A DNA stretch of 54,644 nt from Clostridia bacterium. Its GTDB lineage: Bacteria > Bacillota > Clostridia > Christensenellales > CAG-138. Both the position numbers and the translations under genes were made by a program. Shown here one piece after another: positions 7,363 to 16,287 of the stretch (positions are counted from its first letter, which is position 1; each line of letters begins with the position of its first letter). The DNA lies in assembly GCA_017547885.1 (NCBI GenBank), contig JAFYOP010000013.1, positions 1-54,644 on the forward strand, read 5' to 3'. Under the pieces are notes generated by a model, which did no database searches, was not told the origin of the DNA, and was given only the letters and a program-made list of their open reading frames with translations.

Positions 7363-8284
7363 GATTGCGGTATTTGGCAGTATGGTTGCCGACATGGTAG
7401 CAAAGGTCGGGAGGTTCCCCGCAGAGGGAGAAACTGTTATAGGCCAGGAATTTAATGTATATCTGGGTGGTAAGGGAATTAATCAATGCGTAGCAGCCAA
7501 ACGACTGGGCGGCGATGTAGAGATGATCGGCTGTATCTGTAATGATGACTACGGGAAAAAATTTCTTCAGCTGATGGATGCGGAGAGTATCAAGCATGAT
7601 AACGTAATGATAACCGATAAGATGCCAACGGGTGTAGCGCAGATTCAAATTGACGAGAAGGGACAAAATAAAATCGTTGTAATACCTGCTGCAAACCATG
7701 TGTTTGGGTTGGAAGAACTATCAAATGTTATACATGTGCTGGACAATTCAGAGTATGCCCTGTTCCAGCTTGAAATGAGATATGAAGTTATTGAGCAGGC
7801 CATAAAGTATGCACATAGCAAAGGGGTAAAGATAATATTCAATCCGGCGCCTGCTATGAGGCTTTCTAGAGAATTGTTGTCTTTGGTGGATTATCTTACT
7901 CCCAACGAGGTGGAACTAGGTATAATCGCAGATGAAGATACATCCAGTATTGAAGGGATTAAAAGAGCTGCACAAATTGTGCTTGATATGGGTGTAAAGA
8001 ATGTTGTAGCCACTTTGGGAAGCAACGGAGCCCTTATAGCAAACCAGGATGGAATTAACATAATTCCGGCATATAGGGTAAAGAACCCTGTAGACATGGT
8101 TGCGGCGGGAGACAGTTTCAACGGAGCATTGGCTGTAAAGCTTTACGAGGGCGCAACACTGGAGGAAGCGGTCCGATTTGCAAATGCCATGGGGGCCTTA
8201 ACAGTACAGGTAAAGGGTGCAATACCTTCACTTCATAATCGAAAACAGGTAGACGAATTCATAGCAATGCAACAACAGATGTAA
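7355..8284 (+). CDS. PfkB-family carbohydrate kinase, ribokinase-like
   Basis: 309 residues with both PfkB signatures: GGKGINQCVAAKRLGG near residue 38, and PVDMVAAGDSFNGALA near residue 250, which contains the AAGD anion hole and catalytic Asp as in ribokinase. TPNEVELG and the ATLGSNGAL nucleotide-site strand are also present. Predicted to phosphorylate a ribose-like sugar or the sugar part of a nucleoside with ATP. The start at 7355 follows AAGGAAGG and overlaps the SIS gene; the upstream in-frame start at 7328 lies inside that gene. Together with FucU and SIS neighbours it forms a mutarotase-kinase-isomerase set. Substrate specificity cannot be assigned from sequence. Confidence 0.87.
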   Translation: MSKIAVFGSMVADMVAKVGRFPAEGETVIGQEFNVYLGGKGINQCVAAKRLGGDVEMIGCICNDDYGKKFLQLMDAESIKHDNVMITDKMPTGVAQIQIDEKGQNKIVVIPAANHVFGLEELSNVIHVLDNSEYALFQLEMRYEVIEQAIKYAHSKGVKIIFNPAPAMRLSRELLSLVDYLTPNEVELGIIADEDTSSIEGIKRAAQIVLDMGVKNVVATLGSNGALIANQDGINIIPAYRVKNPVDMVAAGDSFNGALAVKLYEGATLEEAVRFANAMGALTVQVKGAIPSLHNRKQVDEFIAMQQQM

Positions 8285-8327
8285 TTGTACCGTTCATAAT
8301 CAAATTATATCGGGGGTATAAACGAAT

Positions 8328-9083
8328 ATGACAAAACTATTATTTGCCGGCGAGTCTGCAACCATTGCCACTACGCATATTAAAGGCATGGATGCCTTTA
8401 CACATTACAGATACAACGAGGCTTCAGAATATCTGCTGCCAAAGTTAAAGGAGCAGGGAATAGAGATAGACTATTTGCCTTGCCATGATGTTATGCGGAA
8501 ATTTCCTTTGAGTGTTGAAGAACTCAGAGAGTATGACTGCGTAGCTATAAGCGACCTTGGAAGCAATAGCTTGCTGTTCCATCCGGATGTGCTTATGCGC
8601 TCACAGGCGAGGCCCAACAGGCTGGAAATATTGAAAGAGTACGTTCGCCAGGGCGGTGGATTCCTCATGATAGGCGGCTATATGTCATTTGCAGGCGTAG
8701 AAAACAAGGCTTGCTTCCATGATACGCCTATAGAGGAAATGATGCCTGTTGAAATACTGGATCATGATGACAGAGTTGAACTTGTTCAGGGATTTGTTGC
8801 AAACAAAGCTGCTGTTCATCCGATTCTTGATGGTATAGATGAGCCATTCCCTCCAATGCTGTTCTATAACCGTGTTGTAGCAAAAGAAGGTGCTACCATT
8901 GTTCTGGACAACGCTGCAGACGGAAAAATGGATCCGGTACTGGCAGTTTGGGAATATGGGAAGGGTCGTTCAGCGGCTTTTACTCCTGACTGCGCTCCCC
9001 ATGGAGCAACACCGGAATTCCTTAATTGGAAATACTATGGTAAGTTTTTTGCCAACGTGCTTAATTGGATAAGCGGTAAGTAA
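8328..9083 (+). CDS. GATase1-like (DUF1355-type) protein of unknown activity
   Basis: 251 residues resembling the putative glutamine-amidotransferase-like family once called DUF1355, related to ThuA. Recognisable parts are the start KLLFAGES, FVRQGGGFLMIGGYMSFAG-like sequence around residues 105-125, and the late motif WEYGKGRSAAFTPDCAPHG. In true class I amidotransferases the elbow residue is Cys (GxCxG); here the equivalent GGYMSFAG has no Cys, so glutamine hydrolysis is unlikely. Members often accompany sugar or amide catabolic genes, but no activity is established to my knowledge. It sits between the kinase and the BMP lipoprotein in the operon, so it probably acts on the same imported compound. 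Confidence 0.7.
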   Translation: MTKLLFAGESATIATTHIKGMDAFTHYRYNEASEYLLPKLKEQGIEIDYLPCHDVMRKFPLSVEELREYDCVAISDLGSNSLLFHPDVLMRSQARPNRLEILKEYVRQGGGFLMIGGYMSFAGVENKACFHDTPIEEMMPVEILDHDDRVELVQGFVANKAAVHPILDGIDEPFPPMLFYNRVVAKEGATIVLDNAADGKMDPVLAVWEYGKGRSAAFTPDCAPHGATPEFLNWKYYGKFFANVLNWISGK

Positions 9084-9100
9084 TTTAGTGATATTAAAGT

Positions 9101-9123
9101 TTGACAAAAGAAAAATTTGTCAA
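9101..9123 (+). promoter_or_regulatory. Perfect dyad before the BMP lipoprotein gene
   Basis: TTGACAAA (9101-9108), seven bases, TTTGTCAA (9116-9123): a perfect 8-bp inverted repeat 27 bases before the start. It may be an operator or a small mRNA hairpin; it also contains a TTGACA, but no good -10 follows. Confidence 0.4.
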
Positions 9124-9150
9124 TTAAAAAAAAGAAAGGAAAACAAAAAA

Positions 9151-10197
9151 ATGAAGAAGATCATTGGTGTTCTCATGTCTATCCTTGTGGTTCTTAGCTT
9201 GATTGCTGGTTGTGCTGCTCCTGCTGAAGACCCCGTAGTAGAAGCTCCCGCCGTAGAAGAACCCGTTGCGGAAACTAAGGAGCCTGCGGAAGAACTTCCC
9301 AAGGTAGCTCTCATGTCCATGCGCGAAATGACTCAGCCTGCTGACGCAAGCACTCTTGAAGGAGTTGAGCGCCTGAAGAACGAAATGGGCCTTGATGTTA
9401 AGATCGTTGTTTGTCTGGAAGTAAGCGAATATTATGATCAGATGCAGGCTCTTTGTGAAGAAGGCTATGATGTCATATACTTTGTATATGATAATTTCCT
9501 CGAAGCAGCAAAGGAACTGTGCGTATTATATCCCGAAACCACCTTCATCGGCCTCTGGATTAATCTCAACGGTGAAGAAGTTGCTCCCAACCTGAAGCCT
9601 GTACACTTCCGTTCTGAGCAGGGATCCTTCATGTGCGGTGTTGTTGCTGCTCTGATGAGTGAGAGCAAGCAGGTAGGCTTTATCGGCGGCGGCAATAACG
9701 CTGGTATCAAGACTATGCTTGCTGGTTACGAAGCGGGTATCAAGTATGTGGATAACGGAACTGAGCTGGTTGTTGCGTGGGCTAACACCTTCGACGATCC
9801 TCTCAAGGGTCAGGAATTGGCTTCCAGTATGTATGAGCGCGGAGTTGACGTGATCTATCAGGCTGCTAACCAGACTGGTCTTGGCGTATTCCAGGCTGCT
9901 CAGGATGCCGGCAAGTATGCAATCGGCGTAGACGTTGACCAGTCTGATCTTGCTCCTGAGAACATCATCTGCTCCAGCCTGCTGGATCATGGCTATGCAA
10001 CTTATGATTCTATTGCAGCCTTCATCAACGGAAACTACAACAACAGTCAGGTATTCTATGGCGTACAGGAGGGCATGCCTGTTATAGCTATTAATGAAGC
10101 TCTGGTATCTGCTGATGTCATAGCTGAAGTAGAGGCAGTTCAGGAGCTGGTTGCAGCTGGCCAGATTGAGATTCCCACTACTACTGATACTGAGTAA
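9151..10197 (+). CDS. BMP-family ABC transporter substrate-binding lipoprotein
   Basis: 349 residues. Signal peptide MKKIIGVLMSILVVLSLIAGC with lipobox LIAGC gives a lipid-anchored extracellular protein, followed by an acidic Ala/Pro/Glu linker. The mature part fits the BmpA/Med (PnrA-like) periplasmic-binding fold: CEEGYDVIYFVYDN, FRSEQGSFMCGVVAALMS, VGFIGGGNNAGIKTM, YEAGIKYVD, YERGVDVIYQAANQTG and AIGVDVDQSD. Known family members bind nucleosides or related ribosides. The start at 9151 matches the signal peptide and follows AAAGGA. Codon choice is more biased than in its neighbours, as expected for an abundant protein, and an intrinsic terminator directly downstream probably sets its excess over the membrane components. 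Confidence 0.92.
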   Translation: MKKIIGVLMSILVVLSLIAGCAAPAEDPVVEAPAVEEPVAETKEPAEELPKVALMSMREMTQPADASTLEGVERLKNEMGLDVKIVVCLEVSEYYDQMQALCEEGYDVIYFVYDNFLEAAKELCVLYPETTFIGLWINLNGEEVAPNLKPVHFRSEQGSFMCGVVAALMSESKQVGFIGGGNNAGIKTMLAGYEAGIKYVDNGTELVVAWANTFDDPLKGQELASSMYERGVDVIYQAANQTGLGVFQAAQDAGKYAIGVDVDQSDLAPENIICSSLLDHGYATYDSIAAFINGNYNNSQVFYGVQEGMPVIAINEALVSADVIAEVEAVQELVAAGQIEIPTTTDTE

Positions 10198-10276
10198 TAG
10201 CGAATACAAATACTGCTGGCATGCTAATAAACGGTATGCACAAAGTTAAAAGCTGAGTAGCGTCAGTACAACTATG

Positions 10277-10308
10277 CTGCGCAGGGGTGCGGCCCCTGCG
10301 CAGTTTTT
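10277..10308 (+). terminator. Intrinsic terminator between binding-protein and ATPase genes
   Basis: Perfect 11-bp stem CTGCGCAGGGG / CCCCTGCGCAG with loop TGCGG, then TTTTT. It lies inside the operon, 80 bases after the lipoprotein stop and 20 before the ATPase start, so it acts as a partial terminator. Confidence 0.9.
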
Positions 10309-10327
10309 CAAAGGCGGTGAATATACC

Positions 10328-11881
10328 ATGACAGAAACCATACTTCAGTTAAGAAACATAACAAAGGTATTTCCCCATCCGGAAACTCCAGTCAGAGCTA
10401 ATGATGGTGTATCATTGGAGTTGGTAAAAGGTGAAGTACATGCAATCGTAGGAGAGAACGGAACAGGCAAAAGCACTCTGATGAACATACTCTACGGATT
10501 ACTTCAGCCTGATAGTGGCGAAATTATACTAAAAGGAACAAAGGTATCTTTTAAGAACCCCAGAGATGCCATACATAATGGAATAGGCATGGTGCATCAG
10601 CATTTCATGCTTGTCCCGTCATTTACAGTAGCAGAAAATCTTGTGTTTGGATTTGAGCCTCGCAAACATAATGTTTTTGTAGATAAGGCAGAGGCAAGAC
10701 AAATAGCCAGCGATATTTCAGCCAAATATGGCTTTAAGGTAGACCCCGATAGAAAGATTCAGGATTGCCCTCTGAGTATGCAGCAGCGAGTGGAAATATT
10801 AAAAATACTCTTCCATGGGGCGGAAATTTTAATATTTGATGAGCCCACTGCGGTACTTACGCCTGTAGAGACTGATGAGCTATTTAAAGCATTTCAGGCA
10901 CTCAGAGACGATGGCAAGACGATTTTGTTCATAACCCATAAACTGCGTGAAGTTATGAGTGTTGCGGATAGAGTCACAGTAATGCGCAGGGGTAAGGTCA
11001 TAACTACTATGGATATCAGCGAAACTTCAGTCGAGGATTTGGCTGAAAAGATGGTAGGGCAACGTATAAATATAGCGGACCGTATAATGCACAATACCAA
11101 TGAAGATAGTGAAATCATACTTGAGTTTGACGGTGTAAATACACGGCCTTCTTCCCAGGGTAAAAGCTTGAAGGATTTCAGCTTTAAGGTAAGAAAAGGT
11201 GAAATCGTTGGTTTTGCCGGTGTTGGCGGAAATGGTCAAGAATTATTGGTAGAAGAGATCAGCGGATTGTATAAGCATGTTAATTCAGGCAGGATACTTT
11301 ATAAGGGGAAAGATGTTACCGATGCAGATGCTGCAGATATGCGTGAAGTGGGTATAGCGCATATAACTGGCGAACGTTATATCCGCGGTATAAGCTCAGA
11401 TTCAACCATATATGATAACTTGATAATGGGTGCGCATCGGCGTGCGCCATGGGCAAGGGGAATATTCATGAAGCCTAGAGCCCTTAGAAAGCTGGCAAAG
11501 GAGCTTATAGAAAGGTTCAGCATTAAAGCGGCTTCTGAAAATGTAAATATTATGAATCTGTCCGGCGGCAACATACAAAAGTGTATCCTTGCGCGCGAAT
11601 TGAATCTGGCAAATGAGCTGATAGTAGCAGAAGAACCTACTCGCGGCGTAGATGTTGGTTCTCAGTCTTTTATTCATAAGACCATAATAGAAAAATGTGC
11701 CGAAGGTTACGGCGTAGTACTAGTATCTACAGATTTGGATGAAGTATTGTCGCTTAGCACGAGAATATATGTAATGTTTGAAGGTAAAATCGTAGGTGAA
11801 GTTGATCCTGAATCTGAGGATGCCCGTAACCGAATTGGTTTGCTTATGGCAGGAATAACCGATGAAAAGGAGGCGATGTAA
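10328..11881 (+). CDS. BMP-type ABC transporter ATP-binding protein (two ATPase domains)
   Basis: 517 residues with tandem ABC domains, as in sugar and nucleoside importers. Domain 1 has Walker A GENGTGKST, Walker B ILIFDEPTA and Q-loop MVHQHFMLVPSF; its signature region reads CPLSMQQRVEI. Domain 2 has a degenerate Walker A, GVGGNGQELL, without the GKS/T triplet, a normal feature of this family, and LSGGNIQKCILAREL plus VAEEPTRGVD. It energises the two permeases downstream from the cytoplasmic face. The start at 10328 is eight bases after GGCGGTGA; an earlier ATG at 10274 lies within the terminator hairpin. Most like the NupO/YufO group of putative nucleoside transporters. Confidence 0.93.
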   Translation: MTETILQLRNITKVFPHPETPVRANDGVSLELVKGEVHAIVGENGTGKSTLMNILYGLLQPDSGEIILKGTKVSFKNPRDAIHNGIGMVHQHFMLVPSFTVAENLVFGFEPRKHNVFVDKAEARQIASDISAKYGFKVDPDRKIQDCPLSMQQRVEILKILFHGAEILIFDEPTAVLTPVETDELFKAFQALRDDGKTILFITHKLREVMSVADRVTVMRRGKVITTMDISETSVEDLAEKMVGQRINIADRIMHNTNEDSEIILEFDGVNTRPSSQGKSLKDFSFKVRKGEIVGFAGVGGNGQELLVEEISGLYKHVNSGRILYKGKDVTDADAADMREVGIAHITGERYIRGISSDSTIYDNLIMGAHRRAPWARGIFMKPRALRKLAKELIERFSIKAASENVNIMNLSGGNIQKCILARELNLANELIVAEEPTRGVDVGSQSFIHKTIIEKCAEGYGVVLVSTDLDEVLSLSTRIYVMFEGKIVGEVDPESEDARNRIGLLMAGITDEKEAM

Positions 11882-11882
11882 A

Positions 11883-12938
11883 ATGAATAAATCGTGGGTA
11901 CAATCATTGCTTCGCCTGCTGGTAGCATTTGCAATAGGATTGATCATAAGCAGCTTGTTTATACTGGCGGTAGGAGAGAATCCTATTGTGGCTTATAAGG
12001 CTCTTTTGGAAGGCGCGTTTGCCAACAAGCTTGGTGTGTTTACAACTCTTAGATGGACGGTACCTTACATTATTGTTGGTGTAGCGGCAACGGTTTCTTT
12101 TAAGGCAGGACTTTTTAATATGGGCATGGAAGGCTGCATCTATGCTGGAGCCCTCGCGGCAGGTTTGTTGGGAACAATTCCGGGACTTCCCCCAATTATT
12201 CACGTGCCGCTCTGCATTATGGGTGCAACGCTCGTAGGCATGATTTGGATGATAGTGCCTGCATTCCTTAAGGCGAAATACGGTACCAATGAGGTTATCA
12301 TTACATGGATGCAGAGTTATGCCATGACGCTACTTTGCTCATTCTTGGTAACCGAGTATTTCCAGCGTCCTGAAGATATTACCAGTGCAGCTCAGCAGGT
12401 AAGAACTCCCTTCATTGAACCCAGTGCAGCACTCAATCCGATAATCGATCCATATAAACTTAATACTTCTCTTTATATTGCTATAGCGCTCATTGTGATA
12501 CTTTATGTTTTTTCAAAATACACCATAATGGGATATGAGCACAGAATGATGGGAACGTCATATGATTTCTCCATATATGGCGGTGTGAAAACAAGGAAAA
12601 TGCAGTTTTGGGCGCTGTTGATAAGCGGTGGTATAGCAGCTATCGCAGGTGCAGCCGAAACATTGGGCGTTAATGGACAGTATATACACGGTTTCTCAAC
12701 CTCTATGGGTCCCAATGGCATAATGGTAGCACTGATGGGAAGACTTAATCCCCTTGGTTTAGCAATATCTTCCCTGTTTATGGGAGCAATTCAGAGTGGT
12801 GCAAGAGCTATGGTACGAGCCACGGAAGTATCTGTGTATACCATGAACATAATGATCAGTATTATAGTTATTTGCATCACTGCAGATGGACTATACGAAA
12901 TGCTGCACATTAAAAAACGGCAGAGGGAGGGTGATTAA
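11883..12938 (+). CDS. ABC transporter permease, BMP/nucleoside type
   Basis: 351 residues with about eight to ten hydrophobic segments and the conserved FKAGLFNMGMEGCIYAGALAA and GTNEVIITWMQSY motifs of the branched-chain/BMP permease family. It pairs with the next permease to form the transmembrane channel. ATG 11883 starts one base after the ATPase stop and has AAGGAGG ten bases upstream; the frame extends earlier but inside the ATPase gene. Corresponds in position and type to NupP. Confidence 0.9.
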   Translation: MNKSWVQSLLRLLVAFAIGLIISSLFILAVGENPIVAYKALLEGAFANKLGVFTTLRWTVPYIIVGVAATVSFKAGLFNMGMEGCIYAGALAAGLLGTIPGLPPIIHVPLCIMGATLVGMIWMIVPAFLKAKYGTNEVIITWMQSYAMTLLCSFLVTEYFQRPEDITSAAQQVRTPFIEPSAALNPIIDPYKLNTSLYIAIALIVILYVFSKYTIMGYEHRMMGTSYDFSIYGGVKTRKMQFWALLISGGIAAIAGAAETLGVNGQYIHGFSTSMGPNGIMVALMGRLNPLGLAISSLFMGAIQSGARAMVRATEVSVYTMNIMISIIVICITADGLYEMLHIKKRQREGD

Positions 12939-12940
12939 TC

Positions 12941-13849
12941 GTGCTTGATATGCTGTTCAGCGAACATACGATTACTACAGGAATAAGTCTAGCAACACCC
13001 ATATTGCTTTGTGCGTTAGGCGGCGCGGTCTGTTCCAAGGCAGGCAATTTTAATATTGCAATGGAAGGTTTTATGCTTGTGGGTGCTCTGTTTGGAGTGG
13101 TTGGTGCATATTTTATGGGTAACGTAGCGATGGGTGTGATCTGCGCTATCATTGCTTCCGTAATAATGACACTATTGTATGGATTGTTCCTGATAAAGTT
13201 TAAGGGAAATGAGATTATATTGGGTTTCGGTTTCAATATGCTGGCAGTAGCATTGACCGGATGGCTGTTGGCGCCTCTCTTTGGCAATGCAGGTTCTTTT
13301 TACAATCCTAATACGCCATCACTGACGAAGCTGGCTATACCTATAATTAAGGATATTCCGTTGCTGCGCTGTTTGAGCGGACACAACATAATTGTTTATC
13401 TTTCTTGGATCATAGTTATTGTTTTGTTTATCATGATGTATAAAACTCCCTTGGGATTCAGGCTCAGGGCTCTTGGAGAGAACAGCAAGACTTTGGATGT
13501 TACTGGTATGAACACAGTAAGGTATAGGTACCTGGCAGAAATTATTTGCGGCGTACTGTGCGGCCTTGCAGGCGCATTCCTATCCATTGGTAACTTGTCA
13601 ATGTTTACTGAAAACATGACATCCGGAAGAGGTTATATTGCCGTTGCCGCTGTAGGCTTTAGCAATGCCTATATACCTGTTACTGCAGTAGCAAGCCTGA
13701 TATTTGGATTTACGAGCAGTATGGCCATACAGCTGCAGGGTATAGGATTTCCGTCACAGTTGGTAGATATGACGCCATATATAATTACGATATTGGTTAT
13801 AATAATTTCTAGCTTTAAGAAAAATAAAGACAAAGGCAGCCGACAGTAG
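12941..13849 (+). CDS. Second ABC transporter permease, BMP/nucleoside type
   Basis: 302 residues, hydrophobic throughout, with the family motifs GAVCSKAGNFNIAMEGFMLV and FKGNEIILGFGFNMLA, and a late GRGYIAVAAVGFSNAY. It starts with GTG at 12941, ten bases after GGGAGG and two bases after the previous stop. Forms a heterodimeric channel with the preceding permease; corresponds to NupQ. Confidence 0.9.
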   Translation: MLDMLFSEHTITTGISLATPILLCALGGAVCSKAGNFNIAMEGFMLVGALFGVVGAYFMGNVAMGVICAIIASVIMTLLYGLFLIKFKGNEIILGFGFNMLAVALTGWLLAPLFGNAGSFYNPNTPSLTKLAIPIIKDIPLLRCLSGHNIIVYLSWIIVIVLFIMMYKTPLGFRLRALGENSKTLDVTGMNTVRYRYLAEIICGVLCGLAGAFLSIGNLSMFTENMTSGRGYIAVAAVGFSNAYIPVTAVASLIFGFTSSMAIQLQGIGFPSQLVDMTPYIITILVIIISSFKKNKDKGSRQ

Positions 13850-13862
13850 GAGGATGCAGACA

Positions 13863-15086
13863 ATGACAATATATCTCAAAGGAAAAAGCATAATTGATTG
13901 TGTAAGTGCAAAGCCGATTAATGGCGGAGTAATAGCAGTACATGATGGTAAGATACAGGCTATTCTTGAAAAAGCACCAGATGGTGCCCGAGTGTTGGAT
14001 TGTGGAAATGCTACCCTTATGCCCGGCCTTATAGATTCTCATATTCACGTAGGGGAGGATGCTGGTCGCGATGAATCGGTTAAGCAGCAACATTTGCAGC
14101 CGGATCCTCTCAGGGCGATCCGCGGTGCAGTTACGCTGAAAAATGACCTTATGGCAGGTGTAACAAGTGCGCGTGCCCTTGGGGATGGTCAAGGATGCGT
14201 TGACGTTATTATAAGGGATGCTATTGAGCGCGGCGAAATAATTGGCCCCAGACTGCAGGTGGCGGCTCATGCTATACGTCCGTCCCATGGCACTGCGCCT
14301 GAAATAGGCATCGCTGCGGACGGAGAGGATGAGATTCGCAAAGCGGTACGTAAAGCTATCTTTGATGGAGCGGATGTAATCAAGCTGTTTGTATCCAATG
14401 TGTCACGTGGCGAAACATATTTGGATTATCTTAAGGGCGATCTAACTCAGGTTTCTGCTTATACAAAACGCGAGATGGAAGTAGCTGTAGAAGAGGCTTC
14501 CAGATGCGGAATAAAGGTTGCGGGACACTGTATTGGCGGCAAGGTAGTTCAGTGGGCACTGGAAGCCGGTCTTGCATCATTGGAGCATGCAAATCTGATC
14601 GAGGAGGAAGATATCCCTTATTTTCTCAAGTATGGCGGATACATAAGTGACCCCAATCTGATACTGTTCTTTGATCCCGTGCGCGGATTTGAATCTCCCA
14701 CCATTAAGACGCATAAGTGGAATGAGTTGCCTTCCTGGTGGCACGAAAAGGTATGGCGCGCAAGAGAACAGACAGTTCGTGTAATGGGTAAGGCGCTCAA
14801 GGCAGGAGTTAAGTTTGCTCTGGGTACAGACCTGAACCATACTCAGCTTTGGCTGGAATGCAAGTATTTTATTGAAAAAATAGGTGCGGATAATATGCGC
14901 GCACTGGCAGCTGTAACAATGGACAGCGCAAAGCTGCTTGGCGTTGATGATCAGGTGGGTTCTCTTGAAGCAGGCAAACTGGCAGATATTATTGCAGTAG
15001 ATGGCGATCCACTGGCAGATATATCAGCACTTAGCCGCGTAAAACTGGTAATGAAGGGCGGCGAAATTGTTAAACAGAAAATATAG
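13863..15086 (+). CDS. Metal-dependent amidohydrolase (imidazolonepropionase/prolidase-like)
   Basis: 407 residues. All binuclear-metal ligands of the amidohydrolase superfamily are present: His60 and His62 in DSHIH, Lys174 in DVIKLF (the lysine that is carbamylated), His222 in AGHC, His242 in LEHAN and Asp323 in GTDLN. A composite beta-sandwich formed by the two ends of the chain (ending VKLVMKGGEIV) is typical. Relatives hydrolyse cyclic amides, dipeptides or N-acyl groups in the cytoplasm. ATG 13863 is nine bases after AGGAGG; the ATG at 13854 touches the ribosome site and is unlikely. As last gene of the importer operon it probably cleaves an amide or imide bond in the imported compound, which would also contain a sugar. 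Confidence 0.88.
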   Translation: MTIYLKGKSIIDCVSAKPINGGVIAVHDGKIQAILEKAPDGARVLDCGNATLMPGLIDSHIHVGEDAGRDESVKQQHLQPDPLRAIRGAVTLKNDLMAGVTSARALGDGQGCVDVIIRDAIERGEIIGPRLQVAAHAIRPSHGTAPEIGIAADGEDEIRKAVRKAIFDGADVIKLFVSNVSRGETYLDYLKGDLTQVSAYTKREMEVAVEEASRCGIKVAGHCIGGKVVQWALEAGLASLEHANLIEEEDIPYFLKYGGYISDPNLILFFDPVRGFESPTIKTHKWNELPSWWHEKVWRAREQTVRVMGKALKAGVKFALGTDLNHTQLWLECKYFIEKIGADNMRALAAVTMDSAKLLGVDDQVGSLEAGKLADIIAVDGDPLADISALSRVKLVMKGGEIVKQKI

Positions 15087-15888
15087 ATAGCTGTATTTTA
15101 ATCAGTACGTACGGCGTAGGGAATGTGTTTACTACTTAGGTCAAGCCAGACATTATAGTCGGCTTGACCTCTATGCATGACCAATTCAATAAAGGTGGCT
15201 GGTTCGGTTTTAGGCTGGTCACAAATATAGATTTGTTGGAAGTTCTGCAGCACTGATATGCCAAAATAACATAGAGGTCGCCTGCGAAATATACTGCCGG
15301 TTACCGGCGACTTTCACACAAAGATTACCCTGCTGATTGCACAGCATTCATTGGATTTTTATGGTATTGTGTTGTTCATAGATTGTATATGCCATAGAAG
15401 AGTTTATCGTTGGTTCACTACAGACGGGAATATTGTTTTTTATCGCATAGAAAGTAAAGAGCTTGATTTGTGCAGCAATATTTATATTGCTGTGGTAAAC
15501 AGGGGGGCAAAGCGGTATAAATAGACCAGCGATGATGACGACTTAATTTTCATAAGCAATACGCAGGATTGGTTTCAAAGTAAGGAATATGATTATGACA
15601 TTGAGCGGTTAAACGAATTGTTCAAGGCTTTTCGTGTACTGTCGTCACAGAAACTGTGTGGAATATATATGTGACTAACAATTTTATTAAGAAGATGATC
15701 GGGGCACAAAATCATATACTCTCAAAAGAAACGTGGAAATTATACTAGACAGAATCAGATAAGTAGGGCAGTTTTAAAGATCCGCCTGCCGAGATTATAC
15801 GGTTGGTATTGTACACATTATATGGAATTCTACTACATACCCACTACATACAAGCATCTGTTTTTCCAAGGAGTTTAGCCGCCTTTTC
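15087..15888. other. AT-rich non-coding stretch at the island's right end
   Basis: No intact gene. It contains short coding-like runs interrupted by stops and lies directly before the decayed tRNA copy, as expected for degraded island DNA. Confidence 0.5.
15525..15674 (+). pseudogene. Possible protein-gene remnant
   Basis: A 49-codon open stretch without a start, ending in TGA, that reads like a charged globular C-terminus (ISNTQDWFQSKEYDYDIERL and onward). Upstream frames are broken. I do not recognise the family. Confidence 0.25.
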
Positions 15889-15947
15889 CTCCCCTGCTAA
15901 GGGAGTAGGCTGGGGTGACCGGCGGGGGAATCTCTCCTTCTCCGCCA
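15889..15947 (+). repeat. Decayed 3' part of tRNA-Ser(GCT), candidate attachment-site copy
   Basis: The first 31 bases are identical to 4456-4486 of tRNA-Ser(GCT), and after one mismatch four more match. A 6-base deletion then removes most of the T-arm, and the copy resumes through CTTCTCCGCCA. It lacks the acceptor 5' strand and D-arm and cannot be a functional tRNA. Confidence 0.8.
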
Positions 15948-16287
15948 ACTATGTGCACAGCAGTGATGTTGTGCACGTAGTGTTATCGTAAAAGGTGATG
16001 GGGTCGCCGGCACAGGAAGCCGGCCAGCTCTACCATCCGTGTGCACGCAGTATTTCCCGGAAGAATCATAACCATCGGCCCTGTGAAGCTGTAAGATAAA
16101 GATAGACAACAAGGTGGTTTTGGTTGTTTGAATGAATATCCCCCCTCGCTATGCGGGGGGGGGATAATTATTTGCTTTGGCAGCTTTATGTTCCTATATT
16201 GCGCCGCCGCTTTATTTGACGGATATAATTATAAGGGCTTATAATGATATAAATTGTCTATTATTCATGGGTAAGGATTCGTAACAC
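15948..16287. other. Intergenic stretch with a C/G-run hairpin
   Basis: No gene is supported. The main feature is a near-perfect hairpin at 16137-16166 (TATC followed by six Cs, paired with a nine-G run and ATA, around CGC/GCG). It lacks a U-tract, so termination is uncertain. Confidence 0.45.

Larger units (their letters stand above)
4521..15947. mobile_element. Putative genomic island integrated at tRNA-Ser(GCT)
   Basis: The block from the tRNA 3' end to a decayed copy of that same 3' end is visibly AT-richer than both flanks and uses different codons (many AGA, ATA and TTA). It holds an AraC regulator and a nine-gene uptake and catabolism operon. The direct repeat is the expected footprint of tyrosine-integrase insertion into a tRNA. 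No integrase, relaxase or phage gene is present, so the element is probably immobilised. GC content was judged by eye, not counted. Confidence 0.6.
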
